A DNA stretch of 64,000 nt from Prevotella sp. oral taxon 299 str. F0039 (GTDB taxonomy: Bacteria > Bacteroidota > Bacteroidia > Bacteroidales > Bacteroidaceae): positions 558,001-622,000 of the forward strand of contig NC_022111.1 of NCBI RefSeq assembly GCF_000163055.2, given 5' to 3'. Below, piece by piece: positions 1-8,715 of this stretch. Position 1 is the first letter of the stretch; each line of letters begins with the position of its first letter. Below the pieces are notes generated by a model that saw only the letters and a list, made by a program, of their open reading frames with translations, did not search any database and was not told where the DNA came from. Made by a program: the position numbers and the translations under genes.

Positions 1-1153
1 CTTGCATGTGAACAACAGCTTTTCCGCATGAGCCAGGTACGAAAGCATTGTGATCTGCATAAGCAATAATAGGTGCACATTCAGTTGTTCCATATCCAAC
101 AGTGTAAGGGAAGTTGATCTTATGCAAGAAATGTTCAATCTCTTGATTAAATGCCGCACCACCAACAATTATCTCATAGAAGCGGCCGCCAAAGGCATTC
201 TTCACCTCTTCACAAATCTTTTGATTTACTTTCTTGCTCACAACTGGCATGTTAAGCAATAGCTTCATCAAATTGTTTTGAATCTTTGGGAATACTTTTT
301 TACGGATAATTTTTTCAATCACTAATGGAACTGCAATGATAACAGCTGGCTTCACCTCTGCAAATGCTTGTGCTATGATTGCAGGACTAGGTATTCTTGT
401 TAAGAAATAGATGTGGCATCCTACGAGGAATTCGAATAAGAATTCGAACATCATGCCATACATGTGTGCCATTGGCAAGATGCTTATGATGTTATCGCCA
501 CGAGAAATCTTATCACCTAATACTCCAGTAGCAAAGTCATAGTTACTCCATAGAGCTCTTGCAGGGATCATTACCCCTTTAGAAAAGCCTGTAGTTCCAC
601 TTGTATAATTGATAAGCAGAAGTTGTTCTGAACTTTCTTCCTTATAATAATTAACGTGTTCTTGTCTGAAATACTTTGGATATTTTTGCCCAAATATTTC
701 ATTTAGATGTTCTCTTGCATAAGTAAGTTTATCGCTTCTCGAAACAAGTAGAGAAAAATCAGGAATAAACAAGATACCTTCCAGGTGAGGCATTTCCTCT
801 TCTTTGATAGTTGGAGCAACCATATCACCCACGAAAAGCAATTTTGATTCACTATGATTCACTATATTATGAACCTGATCAGGCATAAATTCGTGTAAAA
901 TAGGTACAGCAACAGCACCATAAGTAAGGGTAGCAAGGAATACAACAGCCCAGTTTGAGCTATTTCTTCCGCATATTGCTATCTTGTCACCTTTGTCTAT
1001 TCCACTGTTTTGGAAGATAATATGAAGCTTCTCGATCTTACGAGCTACGTCACGATATTGTAGGGTTGCGCCCTTATAATCTGTTAAAGCATCAAGCTCC
1101 CAATTCTTGATTATTGACTGTTCAATAAGGCTATTAAAACTAGGTATTTCCAT
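1..1153 (-). CDS. AMP-dependent acyl-CoA ligase (partial, C-terminus outside window)
   Basis: Translation of the minus strand from the ATG at 1153 is open for 384 codons to the window edge, so the C-terminal part is missing. It is a member of the ANL superfamily (long-chain fatty acid-CoA ligase type), which adenylates a fatty acid and transfers it to CoA at the membrane. Seen directly are the P-loop motif YTSGTTGFSKG (minus strand, near 590-620) and the A5-type motif GYGTTECAPI (near 65-95). The start is supported by a promoter about 130 nt upstream (TTTG at 1316-1319, 19 nt, TATCTTTG at 1289-1296). The exact acyl substrate cannot be told from sequence. Family is certain, chain-length specificity is inference. 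Confidence 0.9.
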   Translation of the reverse strand, partial: MEIPSFNSLIEQSIIKNWELDALTDYKGATLQYRDVARKIEKLHIIFQNSGIDKGDKIAICGRNSSNWAVVFLATLTYGAVAVPILHEFMPDQVHNIVNHSESKLLFVGDMVAPTIKEEEMPHLEGILFIPDFSLLVSRSDKLTYAREHLNEIFGQKYPKYFRQEHVNYYKEESSEQLLLINYTSGTTGFSKGVMIPARALWSNYDFATGVLGDKISRGDNIISILPMAHMYGMMFEFLFEFLVGCHIYFLTRIPSPAIIAQAFAEVKPAVIIAVPLVIEKIIRKKVFPKIQNNLMKLLLNMPVVSKKVNQKICEEVKNAFGGRFYEIIVGGAAFNQEIEHFLHKINFPYTVGYGTTECAPIIAYADHNAFVPGSCGKAVVHMQ

Positions 1154-1288
1154 TTTTCTTTGTATTCAAAATCAATATTCAATCTCGTTTTGTATGTTCT
1201 CTTCACTATCACATCTTGATTGTGTTGGCATTCATTCTTTACCTGTTGAAAAACAAAAAAAGATATGCACATTGAAGAGAATTATGTG

Positions 1289-1319
1289 CAAAGATAATGT
1301 TAATTTATCTGTTAACAAA
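1289..1319 (-). promoter_or_regulatory. Bacteroidetes-type promoter of the acyl-CoA ligase
   Basis: On the minus strand TTTG (1316-1319) is followed after exactly 19 nt by TATCTTTG (1289-1296), matching the -33/-7 consensus TTTG-N19-TAnnTTTG. The transcription start would fall near 1282, leaving a leader of about 130 nt. Confidence 0.7.
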
Positions 1320-1728
1320 ATTTTTTTCTTCCTTTTATTGTTTATGATACGGGGGCTGATTCAGTATTTTTCTATAATATTGGTGTATTTATAATGAAAA
1401 TGTTTATCAGATTATAATAAAATTAAGGTGTATTCGTCTATGTCCTTTATTTTGAATTGATAGTTAAGCTGTTTTATAGTATTCTTTTTTTATATTTTGC
1501 ACCCTTATTATACCTAAAATAAAACTTTACTTTTATAATTTTGTGTGAAACTACTTTGTAGAAGTAGTCTCTTTAGAGCATTATTAATATTAATGTGTAT
1601 GGCATGCTTCCATTGAATTTGTATAAATACAAGTTAAAAAACTTATTATAAATCATGAGAAGAGGTATTTTATCCTTATAAATTATATGTTTTTAACCTT
1701 TAAGAGGGCGTACTTTTTTAGTAGTTCA

Positions 1729-1760
1729 TTTGTTCTATTCGTTTTTTTTCGTTTATTTTG
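1729..1760 (+). promoter_or_regulatory. Probable galactose operon promoter
   Basis: TTTG (1729-1732), 20 nt, then TTATTTTG (1753-1760), close to the Bacteroidetes consensus. The first ATG of galM lies 24 nt downstream, giving a short leader. Confidence 0.55.
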
Positions 1761-1784
1761 CATAAATGTTAAGCTAAACAATTT

Positions 1785-2876
1785 ATGATGAACACAACAG
1801 CAAAAGAATATCTTTGTGGTTTAAAACGCTCAGACTTTCAAACCACAATTGACGGCAAAGAGACTGATTTGTTTCTTTTGACTAATGAGAATGGAAACGA
1901 AGTTGCCATAAGCAATTATGGTGGTGCAATTGTTTCTATTATGGTACCCGATAAAAATGGAAATTATGCCAATGTTATTCAGAGTCATGATAGTATCCAA
2001 AGTTTAATTAATTCGCCAGAACCTTATTTGTCTACATTGATTGGACGATATGGAAATCGTATTGCAAAAGGTCGTTTCCAGTTAGATAAGAAGGAATATT
2101 TTTTGCATATTAATAATGGTCCTAATTCTCTACATGGAGGTAAAACGGGTTTTAATGCAAAAGTCTGGGATGCTCTCCAAATGAACAATCACACATTGGT
2201 TTTGAAGTATATCAGTCCTTATGGAGAAGAAGGTTATTCTGGAGAAGTAAAAATAACGGTGGTATATACCTTCACAAATGACGATGAATTGGTTATTGAA
2301 TATATGGCAACTACCAATAAAAAGACCATTATTAACCTTACTAGTCACGGATTCTTTTCATTAACAGGCATTGGAAATCCAACTCCAACTATTGATACTT
2401 TAGAGTGCGAAATCAATGCAAACTATTATCTTCCAATTGATGATACATCTATTCCTACTGGTGAAATACGTTTTGTAGAAGGTACTCCCTTTGACTTTAG
2501 AACATCAAAAGCTGTTGGAAAAGATATTGATGCAAACCATGAACAAATAAAGAATGGTGCAGGTTACGACCATTGTTTTGTTCTAAATAAGAAGGAAGAA
2601 GGTGAGCTGAGCTTTGCTGCAAGAATTAAAGAACCAGTTTCAGGACGCACAATGGAAGTGTATACAACAGAACCTGGCATGCAATTCTATTCAGATAACT
2701 GGGCAGATGGTTTCGCAGGACAACACGGTGCAACTTATCCACGACGCAGTGCAGTATGTTTTGAAGCACAACACTTCCCCGATACTCCTAATCATTCATA
2801 TTTCCCTTCTGTAGTATTACGTCCAGGAGAGCAATATAAACAAAAAACAATCTATAAATTCGGAGTAGAGAAGTAA
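1785..2876 (+). CDS. galM: Aldose 1-epimerase (galactose mutarotase)
   Basis: Interconverts the alpha and beta anomers of galactose and glucose so that galactokinase receives its alpha substrate. At 363 residues it has normal length. Catalytic residues of the family are in place: His117 in LHGG, His188 in INLTSHGFF and the general base Glu327 in CFEAQHFPDTPNH. There is no signal peptide, unlike several secreted Bacteroides mutarotases, so it should act in the cytoplasm. Two ATGs occur in tandem (1785, 1788); either may be used. It is the first gene of a galM-transporter-galK unit, an order also known in Bacteroides, which strongly supports a role in galactose use. Confidence 0.95.
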   Translation: MMNTTAKEYLCGLKRSDFQTTIDGKETDLFLLTNENGNEVAISNYGGAIVSIMVPDKNGNYANVIQSHDSIQSLINSPEPYLSTLIGRYGNRIAKGRFQLDKKEYFLHINNGPNSLHGGKTGFNAKVWDALQMNNHTLVLKYISPYGEEGYSGEVKITVVYTFTNDDELVIEYMATTNKKTIINLTSHGFFSLTGIGNPTPTIDTLECEINANYYLPIDDTSIPTGEIRFVEGTPFDFRTSKAVGKDIDANHEQIKNGAGYDHCFVLNKKEEGELSFAARIKEPVSGRTMEVYTTEPGMQFYSDNWADGFAGQHGATYPRRSAVCFEAQHFPDTPNHSYFPSVVLRPGEQYKQKTIYKFGVEK

Positions 2877-3032
2877 GCCAAGATATAAAACTATTTATCG
2901 TATGTTCTCAGTATTATTGAAGATTGCAGAACCGTATCTTAGTAGAAACAACCGCTATAAAGTATTTTGTAATTTATAAATACTCGAGAATAACAAACTA
3001 AAAACTAAAAATAATAAATAAATAACTAGAAA

Positions 3033-4346
3033 ATGGAAAAAGTAAAGAAGCAACAAGGAAGCATTATTGCTATTATAACAATGATGTTTTTGTATGCAAT
3101 GATTTCGTTTGTAACAAACTTAGCTGCACCAATTGGTGTGATTTGGAAAGGTGCTTTCCAAGGAGAAAGTGCTAACGTTGTAGGTATGTTAGGTAATGCT
3201 ATGAACTTCTTGGCTTATCTTTTCATGGGTATTCCTGCAGGAAAACTATTGACAAAGATTGGTTATAAGAAGACTGCATTGGTTGGTATCGCTTTTGGTT
3301 TCGTGGGAGTGTTCGTACAATTCCTTTCAGGAGCTATCGGTTCTTCTTCTAACTACACAGGTTTTACAATTTATCTATTAGGTGCATTCATTGCAGGTTT
3401 CTCTGTATGTATCCTAAATACTGTTGTAAATCCAATGCTTAACCTACTCGGTGGTGGTGGAAATCGTGGTAACCAACTTAACCTTATCGGTGGTACACTT
3501 AACTCTTTGACAGGTACTTTGACTCCAATCTTCGTAGGAGCATTGATTGGTACCGTAACTGCAAGCACAAAGATTGCAGACGTTAACATGGTGTTATACA
3601 TTGCAATGGCTGTATTTGTATTGGCTTTTGTCGTTCTTTTGTTCATTCCTATCTCAGATCCAGAAGGTGCTTCTGTTACAGAATCAACTGTATTTGAGGC
3701 AAGTCCATGGTCATTCCGTCACTTCGTACTTGGTGCTATCGGTATTTTCCTATATGTAGGTATCGAAGTTGGTATTCCAGGAACACTTATTTTCTATCTT
3801 TCTGATACTACAGAAAAAGGTGGTGGTATCTTAGGTAACGCAACCTCTATTGCAGGAACCGTTGCAGCTACATACTGGTTCTTGATGCTTGTAGGTCGTT
3901 TCACTGCAGGGTTCATTGCAAACAAAGTATCAAGTAAAGCAATGATGATAACCACAAGTGGTGTCGGAGTTTTCCTTATACTTATTGCTATGTTTGTGCA
4001 AAGTGCTGACAAGATCTTTATGCCAGTGTTTACAGGGCAGTCTTTCGAAATGGTTCAAGTGCCATTAGCTGCATTATTTCTTGTTCTATGTGGTTTATGC
4101 ACTTCGGTAATGTGGCCTTCGGTATTTAATCTTGCAACAGAAGGATTAGGTAAATACACAGCAGCTGCATCAGGAATCTTCATGATGATGGTAGTAGGTG
4201 GAGGAGTATTGCCACTTATCCAATCATTCATCGCAGACAAATCAGGCTATTTGATTTCATATATCGTGCCTCTAGCAGGTTTGGCTTACCTCTTCTTCTA
4301 TGCAATCATAGGAAGCAAGAACATCAATAAAGATATTCCAGTTTAA
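3033..4346 (+). CDS. MFS glucose/galactose (FucP-type) sugar symporter
   Basis: A 437-residue inner-membrane protein with about 12 predicted membrane segments and no signal peptide, resembling the FucP/GluP branch of the major facilitator superfamily that imports hexoses with protons. Visible family traits are the N-terminal FVTNLAAPIGVIWK segment, the cytoplasmic loop GIPAGKLLTKIGYKKTAL (an MFS loop 2-3 motif) and the glycine-rich segment LLGGGGNRGNQLN. It sits between galM and galK with a gap of 156 nt upstream and 76 nt downstream, so galactose is the probable substrate; glucose or both cannot be excluded from sequence. Confidence 0.88.
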   Translation: MEKVKKQQGSIIAIITMMFLYAMISFVTNLAAPIGVIWKGAFQGESANVVGMLGNAMNFLAYLFMGIPAGKLLTKIGYKKTALVGIAFGFVGVFVQFLSGAIGSSSNYTGFTIYLLGAFIAGFSVCILNTVVNPMLNLLGGGGNRGNQLNLIGGTLNSLTGTLTPIFVGALIGTVTASTKIADVNMVLYIAMAVFVLAFVVLLFIPISDPEGASVTESTVFEASPWSFRHFVLGAIGIFLYVGIEVGIPGTLIFYLSDTTEKGGGILGNATSIAGTVAATYWFLMLVGRFTAGFIANKVSSKAMMITTSGVGVFLILIAMFVQSADKIFMPVFTGQSFEMVQVPLAALFLVLCGLCTSVMWPSVFNLATEGLGKYTAAASGIFMMMVVGGGVLPLIQSFIADKSGYLISYIVPLAGLAYLFFYAIIGSKNINKDIPV

Positions 4347-4422
4347 TTAAACATATAATGAACCTTGCCCTGTCAATGTGCAAGGTTCACTATTATCGTT
4401 AACCCCTTTAATACAAGTAAGT

Positions 4423-5583
4423 ATGGACATCGAACACGTAAGAAGTAGATTCATCAAACATTTTGATGGAAAGACAGGTAATATTTATGCTTCACCTGGT
4501 CGTATTAACCTTATAGGAGAGCACACTGATTATAACGGAGGATTTGTTTTCCCAGGTGCAGTAGATAAAGGTATTATGGCAGAAGTGCGCCCAAATGGAA
4601 CTGATACGGTAATGTGCTATTCAATAGACCTTAAAGATCGTGTTGAATTTAAAGTAACAGATCCAGAAAGTCCACATACTTCATGGGCAAAATATATTTA
4701 TGGTATTGTTCAAGAAATGCGCAAACTAGGTGTTGATGTAAAAGGTTTCAACACAGCATTTGCTGGAGATGTGCCCTTAGGAGCAGGTATGTCATCATCA
4801 GCAGCACTTGAAAGTTGTTTTGCTTTTGCATTAAACGATCTTTTCGGAGATAACAAAATTGCGAAGTGGGACATGGTTTTAGCTGGTCAAGCAACCGAAC
4901 ATAACTATGTAGGTGTTAAGTGCGGAATCATGGATCAATTTGCAAGTGTATTTGGAAAAGAAGGAAAATTGATGCGACTAGATTGTCGTTCAAGAGAATT
5001 TGAATATTTCCCATTCGATCCCAAGGGCTATCGTTTAGTGCTTGTTGATTCAAAAGTAAAACACGAATTGGCTTCTTCTGCATATAACAAACGCCGTCAA
5101 AGCTGTGAAAATGTAGTAGCAGAACTTCAAAAGAAATATGCAGACAAGGTGATTGAAACACTTCGTGATGCAGATTGGGATATGCTTGAATCAGTGAGAA
5201 CTAATGTTTCTGAAGAAGATTACAAGCGTGCTCATTTCGTATTAGGTGAGAAAGACAGAGTTCTTGCAGTATGTGATGCACTTGAAAAAGGCGACTATGA
5301 AACAGTAGGAGCTAAGATGTATGAAACTCATCACGGTTTAAGCAAAGAATATGAAGTATCTTGTGAAGAACTAGATTACCTCAATGAAGTTGCTAAAGAA
5401 AATGGAGTTACAGGTAGTAGAATTATGGGTGGAGGCTTCGGAGGCTGCACAATTAACCTTGTAAAAGAAGAACTTTACGACAAATTTATTGCAGATGCTA
5501 AAGCAAAATACGAAGCAAAGTATGGTAAAACACCTGCTGTTTACGACGTAGTAATTAGCGAAGGCTCTAGAAGAATATCATAA
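4423..5583 (+). CDS. galK: Galactokinase
   Basis: Phosphorylates alpha-D-galactose with ATP to galactose-1-phosphate, the committed Leloir step. From the ATG at 4423 it is 386 residues, the usual length. GHMP-kinase signatures are clear: galactose-binding GRINLIGEHTDYNGG (26-40), the phosphate loop PLGAGMSSSAAL (about 117-128) and the C-terminal GSRIMGGGFGGCT motif. The frame is open upstream to 4378, but residues coded there do not resemble the family N-terminus, so MDIEHVRSRF is chosen as the start. galT and galE are not in the window. Confidence 0.96.
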   Translation: MDIEHVRSRFIKHFDGKTGNIYASPGRINLIGEHTDYNGGFVFPGAVDKGIMAEVRPNGTDTVMCYSIDLKDRVEFKVTDPESPHTSWAKYIYGIVQEMRKLGVDVKGFNTAFAGDVPLGAGMSSSAALESCFAFALNDLFGDNKIAKWDMVLAGQATEHNYVGVKCGIMDQFASVFGKEGKLMRLDCRSREFEYFPFDPKGYRLVLVDSKVKHELASSAYNKRRQSCENVVAELQKKYADKVIETLRDADWDMLESVRTNVSEEDYKRAHFVLGEKDRVLAVCDALEKGDYETVGAKMYETHHGLSKEYEVSCEELDYLNEVAKENGVTGSRIMGGGFGGCTINLVKEELYDKFIADAKAKYEAKYGKTPAVYDVVISEGSRRIS

Positions 5584-5765
5584 TCAAGATATAAAAGGGT
5601 AGTAGTTGTGATGTAAAAGTATTGTTTTTAAGACCTAAAAGAATTACAATTATAATATAAAAGCATCACTATTACAAAATGATATATCATTGATTATAGA
5701 CAAAGAAAATGGCAATTATAGATCAATATAATTATAATTTTCAAACAATAAAGCATTTATAGCAT

Positions 5766-5804
5766 GGCAGATTATAACTCTTAAAAGTTATAGTCTGCCT
5801 TTTT
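5766..5804 (+). terminator. Terminator downstream of galK
   Basis: GGCAG at 5766-5770 begins a long stem (GGCAGA-TTATAACT pairing with AGTTATA-GTCTGCC) followed by TTTTTCTTTT. It lies 180 nt beyond the galK stop and before the TetR promoter, closing the galactose operon. Confidence 0.85.
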
Positions 5805-5883
5805 CTTTTCCATTATCATTCTTAACGCCTCTTGGTAACGATGTTTTCGAATTGTTACTTTACAATAAAAACACCCTAACATG

Positions 5884-5936
5884 TTGCGAGGTTCAAATAA
5901 TTATTATACTTTTGCACATAAGAGAACATTGTGCAA
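5884..5936 (+). promoter_or_regulatory. tetR promoter with overlapping operator candidate
   Basis: TTG (5884-5886) is followed after 20 nt by TACTTTTG (5907-5914). A perfect inverted repeat TTGCACA (5912-5918), 11-nt spacer, TGTGCAA (5930-5936) overlaps the -7 element and covers the predicted start of transcription. This is the geometry expected for autorepression by the adjacent TetR protein; the link is inference. Confidence 0.6.
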
Positions 5937-5963
5937 GCAATATTAAACATTAAGAAAAGTATT

Positions 5964-6560
5964 ATGTCAATATCTAAAACACGGCAAAAATTAGTTGATG
6001 TTGCCCGACAGCTGTTTGCTAAAAACGGAATAGCCAACACCACAATGAATGATATTGCTATTGCTTCTGGAAAAGGACGACGAACTCTTTATACTTATTT
6101 TAGTAAGAAAGACGACGTTTATTATGCTGTTATTGAATCAGAGTTAGAACGTTTGTCTGACCGATTAGATGAGGTGGCAGCAATGAAAATGCGTCCTCAA
6201 GATAAGATTATTGAGCTTATCTACACCCATTTAAGTATGATTAAAGAGACCGTTGTACGCAATGGAAATCTAAGAGCTGAGTTCTTTCGAAATATCTGGA
6301 TGGTAGAAAAGGTTCGAAAAAAATTTGATGAAGACGAAATAGAATTGTTTCGAAAGGTTTATGCCGAAGGAAAGGCAGAAGGAGAGTTCGATGTAGAGAA
6401 TGTAGAACTTGTGGCAGATATCACTCATTATTGTATTAAAGGACTTGAGGTGCCCTTCATTTATGGACGATTAGGGCATGGATTAACAGCCGAAAGCAGT
6501 AAGCCTTTGGTGGCAAGGGTTGTGTATGGTGCCTTAGGTAAAACGGGTTTAATTATTTAA
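5964..6560 (+). CDS. TetR/AcrR family transcriptional regulator
   Basis: A 198-residue one-component regulator. The N-terminal helix-turn-helix is well preserved (about residues 8-55, with ANTTMNDIAIASGKGRRTLYTYF), followed by the variable ligand-binding domain. The start at ATG 5964 is chosen because the upstream in-frame GTG at 5931 lies inside the promoter/operator repeat. It stands 81 nt before a fabG-type reductase in the same direction, so fatty-acid or envelope-lipid control is a fair guess, but the ligand is unknown. Confidence 0.9.
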   Translation: MSISKTRQKLVDVARQLFAKNGIANTTMNDIAIASGKGRRTLYTYFSKKDDVYYAVIESELERLSDRLDEVAAMKMRPQDKIIELIYTHLSMIKETVVRNGNLRAEFFRNIWMVEKVRKKFDEDEIELFRKVYAEGKAEGEFDVENVELVADITHYCIKGLEVPFIYGRLGHGLTAESSKPLVARVVYGALGKTGLII

Positions 6561-6641
6561 ATCAAGTCAATTAGTAAATAAAAAATATTGATTCTTAAAT
6601 AAAGAATATATAATAGTATTAATAATAAACAACATCAAAAC

Positions 6642-7388
6642 ATGGGATTATTAACAGGTAAGACTGCTTTAGTAACAGGAGCAGCTCGTGGTATTGGTAA
6701 GGCAATCGCTTTAAGATTTGCCGCAGAAGGCGCAAATGTAGCGTTTACAGACCTTGTAATAGATGAAAATGGTAAACAAACCGAAGAAGAACTTCTTGCA
6801 TTAGGCGTAAAAGCTAAAGGTTATGCTAGCAATGCTGCTGATTTTGAACAATCTGCTCAAGTTGTTAATCAAGTCAAAGAAGAATTTGGTTCAATCGATA
6901 TTTTGGTTAATAATGCAGGAATCACAAAAGATGGATTAATGCTTCGCATGACAGAAGCACAATGGGATGCCGTTATTGGTGTGAATCTTAAGAGTGCATT
7001 TAACTTCATTCACGCTTGTACTCCAATTATGATGCGTCAACGTGGTGGTTCAATTATCAACATGGCAAGCGTTGTTGGTGTACATGGTAATGCTGGACAA
7101 GCAAATTATGCTGCATCAAAAGCAGCTATGATTGCACTTGCTAAGAGTGTAGCTCAAGAGATGGGACCTAAGGGAGTGCGTGCAAATGCAATTGCTCCAG
7201 GCTTTATCGACACTGCAATGACACAAGCATTGAGCGACGAAGTTCGTAAAGAATGGACAAGCAAGATACCTCTTCGCCGTGGTGGTACAGTGGAAGATAT
7301 CGCTTCTTGTGCTTTATTCTTAGCTTCAGACATGTCTAGTTACATCAGCGGACAAGTTATTCAGGTTGATGGTGGCATGAATATGTAA
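6642..7388 (+). CDS. fabG: 3-oxoacyl-[acyl-carrier-protein] reductase (SDR family)
   Basis: Classical short-chain dehydrogenase of 248 residues that reduces 3-oxoacyl-ACP with NADPH in fatty-acid elongation. Seen are the cofactor motif TGAARGIG (12-19), NNAG (90-93), the catalytic Ser143, Tyr156 and Lys160 in MASVVGVHGNAGQANYAASK, and the C-terminal SGQVIQVDGGMNM typical of FabG. Other SDRs are similar, but the C-terminus and length favour FabG. It follows the tetR gene and is closed by a hairpin 14 nt after its stop. Confidence 0.92.
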   Translation: MGLLTGKTALVTGAARGIGKAIALRFAAEGANVAFTDLVIDENGKQTEEELLALGVKAKGYASNAADFEQSAQVVNQVKEEFGSIDILVNNAGITKDGLMLRMTEAQWDAVIGVNLKSAFNFIHACTPIMMRQRGGSIINMASVVGVHGNAGQANYAASKAAMIALAKSVAQEMGPKGVRANAIAPGFIDTAMTQALSDEVRKEWTSKIPLRRGGTVEDIASCALFLASDMSSYISGQVIQVDGGMNM

Positions 7389-7401
7389 TGATGATAATCA
7401 G

Positions 7402-7485
7402 CAAAGTGAATTCTTAATACTTGTAAATCAACTCCTTTGGGGGTAATTAAGATTGTAAGCGTTAATAATTCACTTTGTTTTTATA
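7402..7485 (+). terminator. Structured terminator after fabG
   Basis: CAAAGTGAATTCTTAA (7402-7417) pairs with TTAATAATTCACTTTG (7462-7477) with a single mismatch, followed by TTTTTAT. The 44-nt loop itself can fold (ACTCC-TTTG-GGGGT). The unusually large folded loop separates it from an ordinary short terminator. Confidence 0.7.
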
Positions 7486-7577
7486 TCATTCTTTCAAATC
7501 AATAATACTCCCTTTTACTTGTAAGTGGAATGGGGTATTATTTTAACTCGTTATTCTTAAACTCAAAGAAGCATTTT

Positions 7578-8246
7578 ATGCAGGTTCTTTACGAAGACAA
7601 TCACATTATTATTGTGCATAAAAATAGTGGTGAAATTGTGCAAGGCGATAAAACAGGCGACACCCCTTTAAGCGATATTGTTAAAGCTTATATCAAAGAA
7701 AAGTATGCTAAGCCAGGCAATGTTTTTGTTGGAGTGGTTCATCGTTTAGATCGTCCTGTGTCTGGAATCGTGGTCTTTGCCAAAACCTCAAAAGCCTTGT
7801 CACGTCTTAATACGATGTTTAGTAAAGGCGAAGTGCATAAAACCTATTGGGCGATAACAGCCAACACACCAAAAGAAGAGCAAGGAACACTTGTTAATTG
7901 GTTGGTTCGTAATGAAAAACAAAACAAGAGTTACGCTTACGATGAAGAGAAACCTAATAGTAAGAAGGCTATTCTTAATTACCAACTTATTTCTAAAAGT
8001 GAGCGATATGCATTGTTAGAGGTGGCTCTTCTCACAGGAAGACATCATCAAATACGTTGCCAATTAGCACACATGGGATGTGTTATAAAAGGAGATCTTA
8101 AGTATGGTGCACCTAGAAGCAATCCAGATGCAAGTATTTCTCTATTAGCACGTCGTATAGAATTTATCCATCCCGTGTCTAAAGAAGCTATCGTTGTAGA
8201 GGCTCCATTGCCTGATGATAATCTATGGAGAGCGATAAAACCTTAA
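7578..8246 (+). CDS. RluA-family RNA pseudouridine synthase
   Basis: Isomerises uridine to pseudouridine in rRNA or tRNA. The catalytic motif HRLDRPVSG (55-63, nucleophile Asp58) and the later RHHQIRCQLAHMGC segment are diagnostic for the RluA family. Start at ATG 7578 gives 223 residues and the usual N-terminus (VLYEDNHIIIVHK); the 16 residues encoded upstream do not fit. No S4 domain is present, so it is the short form (RluA/TruC-like). The exact target uridine cannot be read from the sequence. Confidence 0.92.
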   Translation: MQVLYEDNHIIIVHKNSGEIVQGDKTGDTPLSDIVKAYIKEKYAKPGNVFVGVVHRLDRPVSGIVVFAKTSKALSRLNTMFSKGEVHKTYWAITANTPKEEQGTLVNWLVRNEKQNKSYAYDEEKPNSKKAILNYQLISKSERYALLEVALLTGRHHQIRCQLAHMGCVIKGDLKYGAPRSNPDASISLLARRIEFIHPVSKEAIVVEAPLPDDNLWRAIKP

Positions 8247-8459
8247 AATAATATTGTTTTAATATCTATTTTTTTATTTTCTATCATTGCTACTTATTAT
8301 AAAAAATAAAGAAGAAAGTATTGTTCTTAAGAGTCTTTTTGTACTTTTGTAAATAAATAAAAAGTATATTACTTAATAATCTTTTGAAAACAAAATAAAT
8401 ATCTTGTGAGAATTTTGAATTTTAACAAGAATATTTATGATAAGAATAAAATCTATATT

Positions 8460-8630
8460 ATGAAAGCATATATTAAACCTAAGATACATTGCATATTTTA
8501 TGAAGATATACATTTAATATGCAACACAATACCGAAAGTACACGACAAACATAGTAATGAACGTCAACTTTCTCTTCCAGATTTTTTACCTACAACCATT
8601 GATAATATAGATGAAGAGAAAGAAGATTAA
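8460..8630 (+). CDS. Short peptide with MKxYIKPxI N-terminus, function unknown
   Basis: A 56-residue frame starting at ATG 8460 (MKAYIKPKIHCIFYEDIHL...). Short Bacteroidales peptides with a MKxYxKPxI opening and a small variable tail are common and uncharacterised; this has that layout, with two Cys and an acidic C-terminus ending EEKED. A promoter-like TACTTTTG with an upstream TTG precedes it near 8320-8350. The frame is open upstream to 8406, but the MKxYIKP opening decides the start. It is followed by a PagL-like gene in the same direction. No maturation or export partner is visible. Confidence that it is a real gene is moderate. Confidence 0.6.
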   Translation: MKAYIKPKIHCIFYEDIHLICNTIPKVHDKHSNERQLSLPDFLPTTIDNIDEEKED

Positions 8631-8715
8631 ATTATATTGTCAAACAAAATGGATGGAATTTCAAACTCCCCAAATGCATAACGACACCACAATGTCCTAA
8701 AATTTGAATAAAAAA

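Larger units (their letters stand above)
1154..1784. other. Intergenic region between divergent acyl-CoA ligase and galM
   Basis: No convincing gene in 631 nt. It holds the ligase promoter on the minus strand, the galM promoter on the plus strand, and an isolated plus-strand TAATTTTG (1536-1543) followed by a perfect 7-bp inverted repeat ACTACTT/AAGTAGT (1550-1568). That last pair could mark a short transcript, but no coding frame follows it. The rest is AT-rich without recognised structure. Confidence 0.5.
5584..5963 (+). other. Intergenic region galK to tetR
   Basis: No gene seen in 380 nt. It holds the galK terminator (5766-5804), then the TetR-gene promoter and its overlapping inverted repeat (5884-5936). 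The 180 nt between the galK stop and the terminator are AT-rich and show no open frame of note. Confidence 0.5.

Noticed and set aside
1107-1394. 95-codon plus-strand frame
   Set aside because: Overlaps the acyl-CoA ligase start and its promoter on the other strand; composition unlike a protein.
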